Assembly (NCBI GenBank): GCA_009823395.1
Contig: CM020516.1
Location: 533,501-597,500 of the forward strand
DNA from: Thamnaconus septentrionalis
Taxonomy: Eukaryota > Chordata > Actinopteri > Tetraodontiformes > Monacanthidae
Direction: 5' to 3'
DNA: 64,000 nucleotides
Shown here: piece by piece, positions 1 through 12,500 of the stretch
Numbering within the stretch: the first letter of the stretch is position 1
Layout: each line of letters opens with the position of its first letter
Notes under the pieces: generated by a model
What the model saw: the letters and a program-made list of their open reading frames with translations, nothing else
What the model was told of the DNA's origin: nothing
Databases searched by the model: none
Program-made: the position numbers and the translations under genes

Positions 1-526
1 TTTCAATAGGTCTTCTGGAGAGTGAAAATATGTTCCCAAAGCAAATAACAGGGTTTGCTGTGACTGGAGCAGATGAGTGAAGAACTTGAAGAAGCTCATT
101 CCATCCGTGCCAGCACTTGTATCTTCTAAAGCACTGGCACTGGCGCAGTGAAAATGCTCTGCCGTTTAAAACCCTCTTTGTCCGTCAGAGTCCTCGCAGG
201 ACTTCTGCTTTGTTAGGACTCCCAGCAAGGTCTCCATTCTGGAACCAAGGCCCAAAGCAGGTCACATACCTCCGGTTCCACAATAGCCTTTGCACACAAA
301 AGCAAACACTGTCCATTATTCTCAGTCAATTTTGTGACTTTTGTGGATGTGGTTGATCCCTGAGCTCCACTGGGGTGAAGTCCTTGGCCAGGGGAGGAGG
401 TCAGCGGGTGTAAACAAGGTCTCCTACCATGATGATAAAACACTATATTGTTTTCTTACATAGAAAACTGAACCCTAAAGAAGTCCCTGATGTAAACACG
501 GGACCAAAGCCATCACACTCACATAC

Positions 527-619
527 CTTTGTTGATGGAAAATGTTGGTGGAGCTTTTGAATACACCTAACATTTGGGGATGCGTCAGCACTCTCTGGAA
601 CAATGGAAGGGGCTGGGGA
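527..619 (-). other. Exon-like segment of unidentified minus-strand gene
   Basis: Read on the minus strand, this 93-nt piece follows a good acceptor (ATATTCATTTTCAG) and ends at a strong donor (ACAAAG|GTATGTGAG). It is open in two frames. The frame that continues in phase from the candidate exon at 3795-3891 reads like protein, beginning PLPLFQRVLTHPQMLG. I do not recognise the family. It may be a coding exon, an exon of a non-coding RNA, or chance. Confidence 0.25.
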
Positions 620-2534
620 CTGAAAATGAATATTCAATCAAGTTTATTCTCCACTAGCCAAGACTCCAGAATGTCCCAAACTCATTTTTGTTATTTGCAC
701 CGTGCTATGTCAACAGAGTGCAAACTGTCAAGGTGGTGGAATGAGCTGAATGTCTATTGGCAGAGTGTCTTCTGCCGCTCATGCTCGATGGAAAGTGTAT
801 GTGGCAGGTAAAGGTATGGAAAAGGTGAAATGATATCAGGTACATTTGTAATAGTTTGGACTCATAAACCCGACTGGAAATATAGGAAGTTGCGGCCGCA
901 TAGAGTTTCCTACAGAAAAAGACCTCCGAGGACTCGGATGCCAAATTCAAGCACACAAGTGCGTTGGCAATGATGTCAGGTAATGAGTCCAATCATGTTG
1001 AACACCAAGCCTCGTATCTGAGGCCAAAAAAGGGTGAAGTTCTGCCGTTGACCACAAGGCCAGAACGACGTGTGTTCATGTGTGCACAGCTGAAGATGGC
1101 CAATGGAGGAGCTGCTTGAATGACTGTTTGGCTACGTGCAATGGGCAACATGTCATCAACTAATGCACACAGAGAGACCTACAGGCATAGCCATTAAATC
1201 CCCCCCCCTCCAGTTTCACTATGTTGATGTGGAAAAAGCTGCAAGACCTGAGAAGCTTTCAGTTGCCACTTGCTGCATGTCCAGACTGGCAACTGATGAG
1301 GCGCTGTCAATGCCAAGCAGCACTGTGGAAGACAGCAGCCTGTTCAAGGGTGTTAAAGTTCTGTTAAAACTGTAGCAACTCATCGGCCCACTCATCCCTC
1401 TGAAGAAGCCAAGCCAGTCGTGTCTTCTGCTTCCTGATCTTCACCATTTCTCACTTTTATACTTGGAATGGGCCGAGTTGAAACTGGGACAAACAAGCTG
1501 TCTTGCAATGTTGACTGTGCCTGATTGATTATTTGGAGCCGCTTGAATAAGGGGAACTATTATAGTCATAATTTTCCACCCATTGTGGTGGTGTGTGGGA
1601 TCAAATGTGACAAGCAGACATGGCAACTTCCTGCTGGAGGGAAGCAGAAAACTGTTTTACTGTTATTTTGTTTGATGGACTGACTGTAAACCACGCACAC
1701 ATGCACTCCATGAGCGCCAAACCAGTTCTCTCACACACAAACCCATGTATTCCCATGTTTGTCCCCACAGAGTCCGCTGGTAATGAAGTGTGAGATACAC
1801 ACTGGAAGCGTTAAAAGGGAACATGCACAGTCGTTTGGCTGGAGGGAAAACACACAACAGTCGTTCCTGACAGGCTCTCTGCATGGGGGACAACACATTC
1901 TTCTGCAGTGACCTCCTGCTCCGCTGGCAAAGAGACGTCCAGCAGCATCCAGCTTCACCCACATTCACACACTCAAAGAGAAACGCAGCCTTTTGGCACA
2001 CCTTTGACCCCGCAGGTCAGCAGGCAAAATGACATCACTCCTTCCTGGCCACTTGACAGGCACTTCATCAGCAGGGCCAGCGATAGAAGGAAGAAAGAAA
2101 AAATAATGATAATAATTATAGCTGCACTCATAATGAGCAGAGCCTCCAGGCCTCAGTACAGAAGAGCTGAGCCTGGGAGCTGTCAGCTTGCTAAAGAGTG
2201 ACTGAACCTTCGCTATTAACCAAAGACAGATGTGAGGTGTAGTTCCTGACGTGAAGCTGCGTGGCCAGGAACCAGCGGCGGAGGAGATCGCTTTGCTTTA
2301 ACAATGCTAATATTCTTGGCAGACGATGCTGCAAAAAAAAAAAAAAAAATCCCATTTTTGGTGGTTGCATTACCAATGTTCTGTTTTGCCGGAGTGTTAA
2401 TGGCACTTTCTGCCCACAAATGATTTGACTGCCGACCAGCGGGGAAGTTTATTGTCCTAACAATTAAGAAAATTCTTTGCAAAAACCACTTGTGGTTGGC
2501 GTTCATGAAGATAGAGAATTATTATTTATTTACT

Positions 2535-2575
<41 letters not shown>

Positions 2576-3794
2576 TGCAGGCCAGACGAGGAGATTTGCA
2601 GTCATGGTTCCTCAGCGTTGTTTTCATTTTTAAATGTTTCATCACACAGACACTGGCAGTGAAGTGAAGTGACTCTGATTCTCAGACCTCAGATCCTTCT
2701 TCTCACTGTAAACACTCACATTTTTCTCTCTTTTAAAGGATAAATGTTCTTGAGACCACACCCAGTTTTCATGTGAAAGGAATTACTCATCATCATCATC
2801 ATCATCATCATCATCACCGACCTGAGATTGTTGATGACCCAGACATGATGACCTGAGAGCTGAGAAATATGAGGGATGTGTTGGTGTATCCAACTGTGAC
2901 CCTACAGCTAATAAGCCCTGATGTGAAAACCATGCACGGGCTGTGCTGATACACTGGAAGCAGAACAAAGGGAAGCACAGTGAATCAACACCGCTGCGCT
3001 GCTGTCAGCGCGTCCTGCAGTCTTCCTCTGCTTCCTACCAGACAAACTGTCACAAGGGCATTGTTGGATTCAGACAAAACACAAGTGGCCGGTGGCAATG
3101 TTGCTGTTATCAATCCTACATTCAAATCAGTGCTACGGTGAATGGTGAACTAAAGGCACACAACAGGCAGGCGGTGTAATGGCATTTCACAGACAATACT
3201 GAATTGATCCCAAACATATTGCATGGGAAACGCAGTAAGTAGTTTGGTCGACATTAATGAACACATTTAATCAAACACAACAGAAAAAGGTTAAATGTGT
3301 GTAAAAGCTACATGCTAACAGTGCAGTATGGGTATTTAATACTTATCATCATGTTATGTGCAGACTATGTTGACTCACTGTGGTTTGGAATATGATGCAA
3401 CTAAAAAAAAACACTTATTAAGGTTCCTTATTATCATCTCTCCACTTATAGAAATATGATTTCAGACAAACTACTGTACTTGTATGCAATTTATCTCAAT
3501 ATGTGCACGTGTGCAAGGAAAACTCTCTCCCTTGTGCCTTTAAACTTGAGTTACATGCACGTCAGACACCGCACCACAATATTGTCCATCAGGACTAAAT
3601 ACATAGTTGATGCATCGTGACTATTACACAGAGAGCGACCTCATCCACACTGCACCTGCCCTGCAGTGGACATCACGGAGCAGGGCTGAGGTCCCTCAGC
3701 AGGCCATGATGTTCCTCCATTAGCCCAGACTGTCAGTCTCTCTTCTCCTATCATGGATTTCAAACCAGTGTGCGTGCACACATATGTGTCATAC

Positions 3795-3891
3795 CTGCCA
3801 AATTTGTTCATGTTGCCATAAGCCACACTGTCATTATCCACGATACTGTGGAAACTTTTCCAGCTATTCCAGGCACTCGTGTCGGGTGTGA
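3795..3891 (-). other. Exon-like segment of unidentified minus-strand gene
   Basis: On the minus strand a 97-nt segment lies between a pyrimidine-bearing acceptor (TTTCATACCAG) and a donor GGCAG|GTATGA. Only one of three frames is open throughout; it contains SWKSFHSIVDNDSVAYGN, which has ordinary coding composition. It leaves in phase 2, compatible with the candidate exon at 527-619. The product is not recognised. GC-rich DNA around 5.0-5.3 kb could be the promoter of the same gene. Confidence 0.25.
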
Positions 3892-4851
3892 CTGGTATGA
3901 AAGTTTCACAAGACCGAAAAAAAAAGAGACAAATGTTCCTTCCTTTGAGAGCTTCAAACATGTACTGGCTGCATCATTTGAATTTCATCTTTCTTTCTAC
4001 ATTTCCTTCAAGGCAGAGTCAACAGTTGAACTTGTGGCTGAGCGCACGATGCAGATGAAATGCAAGCACTGCGGTGGGACGTGCAGGAGGAGGCCACTGT
4101 TTTCATTCAAACAGCACGCTTTCAACCAATCAGCGCTCACATCTGCTTTAAGCCCCTCCCTAATGTAAGGTGGAGAGGGGCAGCATTTCCAAACGATGGA
4201 CAACAGTAGCCCCTAGTGGACATTTAGAAGCATACGTTTATTTGTTGACGTTGTTATACAGATCCATGGAAGGAGTTCTGATGAAAATTCACAAGATGTA
4301 GCTCTTCCCTGCTTGGACTCACAAATACAGCTTTGAAACTTTGTACCTAAGCTTTATAGATTCTGAAGCAATTGTGAGTTTGTGGTATTGAACATTTAAA
4401 TTTGCGATTGGCATTGGTTAATTAATGTGTAATTCACTAAACTAAACAGATTGGTGGGTTTTCTAATGTATGATGGGAACAAGGCAGTGACATTGGCCTA
4501 ACATGCATGACGTATGAGGCCATGGACCTTGTAAGGATAGAAATACAATGGAAGTATGGAAATACACATGAATCCCATGAGGATGGATTTTCCATTGGAT
4601 GAAGTTTAATGAGGCAGCAGGTGTTTCCTGGCGTGACGCCCCCACCTGGTTGACCAGGGAGCAGGGAAGAGCTGCGATGCTTCCTGCAGACAACCTCACC
4701 TCCTCCCAGGTCCGTGGATGCTGATGGACTGATGGTCGCTCGTCAGGGCAACACGACACAGCCGCGCAACACCCGCAGTTGTGTCGAGTCGCGAGGACAA
4801 TAAATACTTTGTTAAAACGTCCACTGGGGGGTCAACAGCATAAAACATGTT

Positions 4852-4945
4852 TGCTCCAGGTGAGGCTCGAACTCACAACCTCGGTATCGCTCTGCAGCGT
4901 ACTGTCGTATAAGTACCGCGCGCTAACCGATTGCGCCACTGGAGC
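4852..4945 (-). tRNA. tRNA-Ile(UAU), intron-containing
   Basis: The minus strand folds as a complete tRNA. The acceptor stem GCTCCAG pairs with CTGGAGC, followed by discriminator A. The D arm is GCGC-AATCGGTTA-GCGC, the anticodon stem CGGTA/TACCG, and the T arm GTGAG-TTCGAGC-CTCAC. The anticodon loop reads CTTATA with TAT as anticodon, followed directly after position 37 by a 20-nt intron, the usual vertebrate arrangement for this isoacceptor. Removing it leaves 74 nt. A-box and B-box promoter sequences are internal, and a TTTT terminator follows (forward AAAA near 4842-4845). It decodes AUA isoleucine. No base change looks disabling. Confidence 0.95.
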
Positions 4946-4959
4946 TCACTGTGAGCCGC

Positions 4960-5330
4960 GCGCACTTGGCTTTATCAACACACGCCGTTTTTCAGCCCCA
5001 AAATCTCGGCATTTCTCCGCGAATTTGTCCCCGAGTCGCCGCCTCTGAGGCGTCCGAGCCCGGAAGACGAAGCGCGGACGGCAGCTCCGCGAGGATGGAC
5101 CGGCAGTTCTCCCTTTGACCGTGGGGGGATCTCACGGCGCTCGCGCGGCACAAACACTAACAACAAAAAAAATACACACTCCGACATTAGTTGGTGCGAT
5201 GTTGAATGAGTCCAGGAGGAGAACCGGAGAGGTGTGAGAGGGTCCCGTGCCGCACGGAGGCTTCCTTCCCTGCACGGCCGAGGCTGTTTGCCCACAGTTT
5301 GCCCCCAGTTTGCCCACATCCGCATTGCTG
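4960..5330. promoter_or_regulatory. GC/CpG-rich block, possible promoter
   Basis: This stretch is much richer in G+C and CpG than the A/T-rich flanks, and carries no recognised coding exon. It lies between the tRNA gene and tmem229b-like, and downstream of the exon-like minus-strand pieces. It could serve either direction as a CpG-island promoter. No specific factor site decides this. Confidence 0.3.
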
Positions 5331-5590
5331 GAGGAGGAGGCAGGAGAGGGGATTAGGCAACAGCGTCACCGGATCACTGCCACCCAGTAGATACACACCT
5401 GCACTCTAGAAGGCATGACAAAAGACTCAAGAGACAAAACTAGCTGTGTGTCTGTGTCAGTGTGTCAGTGTACTGCAACTGTGCAAAGTGTAACCTCCAC
5501 TTTACATCACATCACTGCATCTACAGTGGACAACGTCATGTCAGTGGCAGCAGGCAACAGTGATTGGCTACCTGAAGAACGTACACTCGC

Positions 5591-5591
<1 letters not shown>

Positions 5592-5637
<46 letters not shown>
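5592..5637. repeat. (TTA)n microsatellite
   Basis: An uninterrupted trinucleotide run of about 15 units in non-coding DNA. Confidence 0.95.
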
Positions 5638-6001
5638 GACGTTAGCATCTCTCACCACATGGTGATGCGCATTTTGAAAGTGACCCTCACGATGTTTCTA
5701 TATTGGTCCTGCTGTGCGGATCCTCTGCTGTCGAGTCGACAGTCGACAGGTCAGCCATGGAGAGAAGACTGTGCAAACACTCAGGTGTGATGTCAACTTT
5801 AGAGTAAAAAAAAAAACACAATGAATCTCAAATAAATGATCTTCTCCTTGTTTGCCTCACTGCAGAGGTCAGACAGTTTCTCAGTCTATCCTACTGTCCA
5901 TACATAGCGTGTGCTTGGGCCCCCTCTAGTGGCCGAGAAGCTCCAAGCAACCCGCTGGGAGGCTGGGAGGTGGGGGCGGGGCGTGTTCCACTTGTTGAAA
6001 C

Positions 6002-6021
6002 TTCCGACTTGGAAGTCGGAA
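6002..6021. repeat. 20-bp near-perfect palindrome
   Basis: TTCCGACTT and AAGTCGGAA are exact inverted arms around a central GG, followed directly by a related TTCCGGCTTCCGACT. It looks like the end of a small palindromic repeat element; full extent not determined. Confidence 0.5.
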
Positions 6022-6936
6022 ATTCCGGCTTCCGACTACAAATGCGTGGCACGTGCAGAGAACACGGTTTGGTTGTCACAGTCACTGCAGGCACGATAGC
6101 ACACTGGCTAATCCAGTTAGCTTTGACCATAACTTCATGGAGCTTCTCTGCTTCCCTTTATCCCCCTTTGATGTCCCTCAAAGGCCCCCTAGTGGCTCTT
6201 ATCTCCATTGGGACCTCCTCTCCTCCCCATGCTGTGGTGCTTCCTGTTCCAACCCCAACATGCAGTGTGTGAGCGGTGCAACAATGGTCGCACTGCTTTG
6301 TGGTCACTGACTCCCCAGACGGCAGTGCAGCCCAGTCTATCTGGCCGCGCTAAGGCAGTGTTTGCCAGTACCACTGGACTCTGATCCAGAGGTCTGTCAT
6401 CCAGCAAACTGTTTTCTAAGAACACACACTGAACAAACAGAGCAGAGCCGCACAATGACACTCACAACAGACATCTGCTCCCTGAGACCCTTTATGGCCG
6501 TGCTGTCTGCCATCATGTGTGAAACGGCAGAGTGGGGGATCCGACCACGTTGTTGTGTGTATCCACAGGTTATTGCAACACAGGTTGTGAGTATGGATCA
6601 TCAGTAGATGACTGCAAACATCAATATTGCAGTAGTAGTGGTAGTAGAATCATAGATTAGAACATTCTTGAGTCCCAAGCCTTGCTTTTTCATTCGTGGA
6701 AGCGTTTCATTGATTCCTGTTTACACATTACGGCCAGTTTTCCTGACTTTTAATTTGTATTATTAACAGGGGTCAACCTCACATTTCCTCTGAGTGATAA
6801 AGAAGGTATTTATACACAATGTGAGGTCTGTGCTTTTATTGGCCCGGCATCAGCACACCGTTTTTGAGGCCACAACTTAAGCTTTGACAGAGGCATCACT
6901 GTCTCTGATAAGAGGGGACCGTTTAATATTTAGCCT

Positions 6937-6937
<1 letters not shown>

Positions 6938-7002
<65 letters not shown>
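6938..7002. repeat. (AC)n microsatellite
   Basis: About 32 uninterrupted AC units, 45 bp upstream of the proposed start codon of tmem229b-like. Confidence 0.97.
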
Positions 7003-7004
<2 letters not shown>

Positions 7005-7047
7005 AAGCAGAAGGATTAACGTAGACGGATCCATATGCTGCCCAGGG

Positions 7048-8624
7048 ATGGAGGTGAGGAACCGTAGCGTGCGGACGCAGCAAGGTAAGGACCACAGTTT
7101 ACACCTGATCCTCTCCACGGACTGCATGCAGAGTAAAGACTGTGTGCTGTTTCTTCTCCCTGCAACCAAGTCTTAGATAAAAAAGTACTGACAGGTTGCT
7201 GCTGATGTACCATTGTGATCTTTATGTGGATCTGAGGAGAGAGCGCCCAGAGGCAGAGGCTGTCAGTGATTTATTCAAATATCATATTTGTATTTCTTCA
7301 GCTTGAAGTCACTTAGCGCCGTGTTCTTGAGGGTGAAACATTGTCTGAAGTGAGGACGGCTCAAAGCCTTTAATTTGTTTAGCTGGGCTATTGGTCTCTA
7401 TAATCTCCCCACTAAGCTGTGTGTTCAGTCTTGAAGGGACAAACTACTACTGTGACAAGATGGCTGCGATATTTTAAATGTGCAGGTGTAAGTGTGTGGA
7501 GTGCCATATAAAATATCTATACCATTAATTTGATCTTTTTGTAGGTTTTATCTTATTTAATGTTTTATTAATTGTTTGTTTTTTCACGTCAGCTATATAA
7601 GCCCAGGCGTTGGTTCAATTTGACCTATTGGTTGCCATAATTCATTTGCTAATACATACATGCAGACTTGCACATATATATTTTCACCTTTGACGGTGAA
7701 CTGGGGCTGCTGCTAGAATCTTTCAATTAGTTGTATCGTTGTTGTTTTTTTAAAGTGATTCCTGAAAATGGTTTGCATTCATTTACCTCACCAATACATG
7801 ACAAATATTCTGCTACATTGAAGTGTGCCAATTGTTTATTATCAAAAATGAATTTTTCAATAACACAACAGCAATCTTTGCAATAAAGAAATGGGTGGGT
7901 GCATCTCAAGTGCATCGCAGTTCCCCATGTTCATATGCAGTGCTTGACGCCACATATATGAGTCTTGGCTTCTACTTTTGCTTCTCGCCCTTCATTACGC
8001 TCGGGTGTCCGCATCCACCACAAAATCTACACATGTCAGAATTTAAGGTTGATTTTTTTTTTTAACCTAAAAATAAAAGATTTGGTTTAGTTGTCCCTAA
8101 ACCAACAGCAGCAACAGCTTCTCTGCCTGTGTGTAGCAGGGACGGCTGCTGAGGACGAGGCCCAGGATGAGCCCAGTGGGAAGACCCCGGGTCGCAGCCT
8201 CTCCGCTGCCGCCCGCCTCTACGTGTACGCGCTGCACGGCTGCCTCTGCGAGGTGGCCTTCACCGCCGCCTGGGACTGGTGCACCAGCCGAGACCCCAGA
8301 CTGGTGGGCCACACCAGCCTGTGGGCTCTCCCCATGTACGGCGGTGCAATCTACGTGATGGAGAGCCTCCGGGCCCGGCTGCTGGCCCGGCGCTGCTGGC
8401 TGCCGCTGCGGCTGCTGACCTACACGCTCTTCATCTACCTGTGGGAGTACAGCTGGGGCAGCGGGCTGCGGCTGCTGGGGGCGTGTCCCTGGGACTACTC
8501 CGGCTTCAGCTGCAACCTGTGTGGACTGGTCACCCTGGAGTACGCCCTGCCGTGGTGTGTGGCGGCGTTGATCGCAGAGCAGCATGTGATCAGGAACACC
8601 CTGAGGATGAGACTGCACCGCTGA
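7048..8624 (+). CDS. tmem229b: Transmembrane protein 229B-like
   Basis: Two-exon model. Exon 1 is 7048-7084 (ATGGAGGTGAGG..., donor CAAG|GTAAGG) and exon 2 is 8140-8624 (acceptor GTGTGTAGCAG), joined in phase, with stop TGA at 8622-8624. The predicted protein has 173 residues, close to the roughly 167 of TMEM229B. After a polar N-terminal tail it carries the family landmarks: LYVYALHGCLCEVAFTAAWD, then LFIYLWEYSWG, CPWDYSGF and GLVTLEYALPW. Several hydrophobic helices are visible, so it should be a multi-pass membrane protein. The family belongs to a domain related to bacterial ABC-transporter permease-like proteins; its cellular function is essentially unknown. The 3' end faces haao. Exon 2 is certain from homology; the start in exon 1 rests on splice phase only. 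A paralogue (tmem229a-like) is possible. Confidence 0.85.
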
Positions 8625-9261
8625 CTGCAGCACGCACGCACGCACACACGCACGCCACGGCTTGGCCTCCAAAAGCAACTCCAACATCAGTTTCATTGCT
8701 TTCGTTCACTTTCGTCTTCATTCACATCTTTCACTGAGTTCAGTCATTCTTCTGTGTCCATGTATGTCTCTGGTGTGTACTTTCTAGAGCCTTCTCCTGG
8801 AGCCAGTTCACCTCGTGTGTGTGTTTGGTCTGTGGGAGGAAGCAGTCACCAGGCTCTACAATGACACACAGCACAGCTGAGTGTGATGCTAGAAATATTC
8901 AATGACTGCCTTCTCCTTCTACACACTTGAATGTATTCCATTGCAGAGGAAATAGATGCTTTCATGGTGACAGCACTTGGTGTGAGATGCTGTGTGAGGT
9001 CTTTTTTGCATTGCCTGTATTTGAGTAAATGAGTCTTGACTCTCTGGAAGACAAAGACCTTTATCCTGCTGTAGGGACCAAACAATGGTGTCGACTTTAC
9101 GTTGTGTTACATAGTTAAGAAAGAAGAAAGAAAAAGAAGAAGAAGCAGCAGCAGCAGTCCATCCATCCATCTGGTTACATAGCTCTTCATCCAGGTCAAC
9201 ACAGTGTATTGACTTCTGGGATGGACTGTTTGTGAAGCAATGCAACAACAGCAACAACAAC

Positions 9262-9267
9262 AATAAA
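9262..9267 (+). terminator. Polyadenylation signal for tmem229b-like
   Basis: AATAAA lies about 640 bp after the tmem229b-like stop codon, in A-rich DNA, and 300 bp short of the haao stop codon on the other strand. Confidence 0.5.
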
Positions 9268-9457
9268 ATCATTCAATTAAATCATTACAAGGATAACTGT
9301 ATGAAATAATTATTACATAATAACAAGAAAGCTGGGATACATTAGGAACCACTTGCAGCTGACTCAGTTATCCATTGACATCATTTATTATTAGAGCAAA
9401 GTTCAAATGGTTGATTTATAGTCTTTTATCTGCCTCTTCGTCCTTCCTGATTTTCTT

Positions 9458-9463
9458 TTTTAT
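9458..9463 (-). terminator. Polyadenylation signal for haao
   Basis: Forward TTTATT (AATAAA on the minus strand) about 100 bp beyond the haao stop codon. A second copy lies at 9384-9389. The two convergent genes therefore end within about 200 bp of each other. Confidence 0.5.
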
Positions 9464-9561
9464 TATTTTGTACATCAGACTCCTCTCCACCTGTTCATCA
9501 TATGTTTTCTCCATGTATATATATATTGTGCGTATGTATATATGTGTCAGCTAACAGCTCC

Positions 9562-12500
9562 TCAGGGTCTCTTTCGCTCAGGGTTTTGAACCACAAACAG
9601 GGCAACGGTTTCTTTGCCCCTCTGCCACTGGTACCTGTGGAGTGGAAACAATGAGTTGCTCTTATTGTTTGGAATAAAATGTATTTATACACTTTAATTT
9701 ATAACCTGCAGTACAATTCTTTCAAACAAGTTACTCCTGATGCATGATATGTGTTCATATCAAAATTCCCTGTTGCACACTTGACTAGAATGTCTGTGTT
9801 GTGAGTCATCTACAGAAAATGCCTTTCTTTTGATTGATGGGGTTAGTAATAATGACACTCATACCATTGCTCTGTCTGTCTTGCATTTAAAATGTTTGGC
9901 CATTCATCATTTAAATGTAAGTAAAGTCATGTAGCGTGTGATTAGGATCTAATCATGCAAACCCAAGCTAACGTGTAGGCTAGCAGTAGCTATTAATGCC
10001 CAGCTTGTAATAGAAATATCTGCAGCGACCAACATATTTAAACAACCACCACCGCTCATCAGGAGGTAATATGGACTCACTGGTTCTGTTCAGGGATGAG
10101 AAGACTGTCTCCAGCTGCAAGAGTGAAGTCCTGGGAATCCACTGTGACTGTGGACGTTCCCTCCTGGGGACAAACAGCCATTGCAGCGTCATTCAGTGGG
10201 CTAACATCAGGAGCTACACAACGGAGGAGCACTTTGAAACACACACCATCTGCCAGATCCATACGTCACTCTGGCGCCGCGTCGCGTCCGTCTGCCCCGG
10301 TCCAAACACCATTGCCTGGTATTGGAAAACAATACAGATAATGTGTTAGATACCGGAGATGTATTGGAAATCACCATCAGCATCGCACCTGTTACTGTTG
10401 TGTGACTGTGCGTGGCCTTGTTGTGACGCACTGCCACTGCCCTACACGGCATCCATGTGTCAGAACAGAGAGTGAGCACGAAGAGGTCCAATAATTCACA
10501 AATAGCAAAACTAATGGAGGTGTTGGGGGTTAGGATTACAAAAGTCAAACAAGCATCCGCACAACATTCACACTGATGTGCGACTCAGAGTGGCAAACGA
10601 GCACTTGCAGACTTGTCAGGTTGTTGTGAGGTTAATAGAGGTCAAACAGGCATTTCTTCAGGTGGTTACCTCTGTTTCAAACTGGGCTCCAAACATGTCA
10701 ATAGGCCCCCCGCTGGCCAAGGACGGCCTCTGTTTCTCCAGCCAGGCGTTAAAGCAGTACGGCGACATCACGTTCATGGTGTTCATCTGAAACGGGGCCT
10801 CTTTGGCAATTTCAGCTGTTTGTTCAAAGATAGTTGTGACAAGTTGGACCACGACTTAAACATGATACACAAATCCTTGTATGCAATTGTAGGTCTTTAA
10901 AAGAGTACGTTTCCTTGTGCAGTAAAGTCTAGCTAGAGGCGTGCCGGTGGTTTTAGTCTGCAACACTGTCACTGTGCTATCATACCAGCGCAGTACGTAT
11001 TTGTTCTTTGGAGCAGTCACAAGGAGCTTACTTGGATCTGGTTTTCCTGTTTTGAAGGGTTTGGTTTCCATGATCCTGAAAAGACGAAGCAACAGCAGGT
11101 CTCACTGGATGGAATCATTCACTCTGGTATGTTGAGCAGGATGGAGCTGACGACATCTTACTCTTTGATGATTGGCACTAGTTCACTGCCCAGATCCTTG
11201 CAGTGAAACCATCTCTCAATTAGGGTAGCGGTGCTGTTGTCCACATAATACCTGAAAACCCCCCAATGAACATCCCAGTCACTCCTGGACTCTTCTGTAT
11301 TCTTCATCTTTGTCATTCAGTTTTTGTTGTTGTTGTTGTTCAAACAAACAAACAAACAAACAAACAAAGCTTAGGAATACTGTAGGAAACCTGAGACAGT
11401 CAGACTCAGTGGGCAGCCGCCTCCTCTCCACCACCAGCCCCACTGTGTTGGCCTGTCTCTGTGGGGAGTGCGGGATACGAGCTGGCAGTAGAAACATCTA
11501 AAAAGACAAATATTATAATAATAATAAAGAAAGGAAACACAAAAATGAGTCTCAGTCTTGGAAGTACAGTACTACTCAGAACATTAGAATATCCTGAAAA
11601 GGTTGTAGTATTTCTGCAATTCAACTTAAAAGGTGAATTTGACATATTATATAAAGGAATAATATGCAAATCAATATATTTCAAGTTTTTATTTCTTTGG
11701 ATTTTGCTGATCAGGTCTTGCAGCTTAAAAAAAAACCCTCAAATTTTATAATAATTTTCTGAGTTTGTGGGTTTGTGGTTTTAATAAGCTGAAAATCTTA
11801 ATCAGCAAAGTTACAACAAGTTGCCAAACTGTTAAATTGCCAAAATAAAACAACTTTTACTTGATATTCTAATTGTTCGGGTAGTACCTGTACACTGCAG
11901 CTCACACACTGAGCACAGACTCACCTCTCCCTCCTTGATATGCACATCCTTGTGTTTGCCGTTTTCAACTACCTTCAAACACATGTCCCCCTTCAGCTGG
12001 AAAAACAACTGTTTGAAGGAAGTAAAGAAGAGCGAAAGACATTATGTATCCTTGTCCAGCCCAAAGATGATCGTTCAATTGAGTAAAAGTGCAGACACTA
12101 GGCGCTGTAGATTGATAGTGGTTATTTTTTTGTATGTCACACAAGAGATTTACATCAGCACAGTCAGTGTGAACTTAGAGACAATCAATCATGATGTGAT
12201 ACAGTTAAAACAGAGATGAATCTATCAACTATTTTGTAAAACTCTGTGAAAAATAAGGGGATCATCAAGGTGTTTGTGAGTTGCATTTGGTTCATATTTG
12301 GGAGAACTAGAATTAAGCAGAAATATTTATAATCTAAAAACGTTGCTGTCTGAATCTGGGCAGCCAGGAGAACATGGTGGAGTTGAAGGACAGCATCTAC
12401 GTCAAGATTTGAGGATAAGAGGTCTGATAAAGCAAAGCATAAAATGTTCACAATGTCAATCGTATGTTCAATAACGTTGACAAGCAAATGAAAGGAAAGA

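Larger units (their letters stand above)
1..4851. other. Left flank, mostly non-coding, no recognised gene
   Basis: No long open frame with recognisable protein similarity lies here on either strand. The stretch holds a (GT)n microsatellite at 2539-2574 and a (CAT)n run at 2788-2816, A/T-rich unique sequence, and minus-strand pieces with exon-like splice signals (527-619 and 3795-3891, listed separately; a weaker one near 270-354). If these are real they belong to a minus-strand gene that runs off the left edge. I could not name it. Confidence 0.5.

Noticed and set aside
8097..8696. 199-codon open frame on the minus strand opposite tmem229b-like exon 2
   Set aside because: Mirror of a GC-rich coding exon; no family motif and the sense strand has clear homology.
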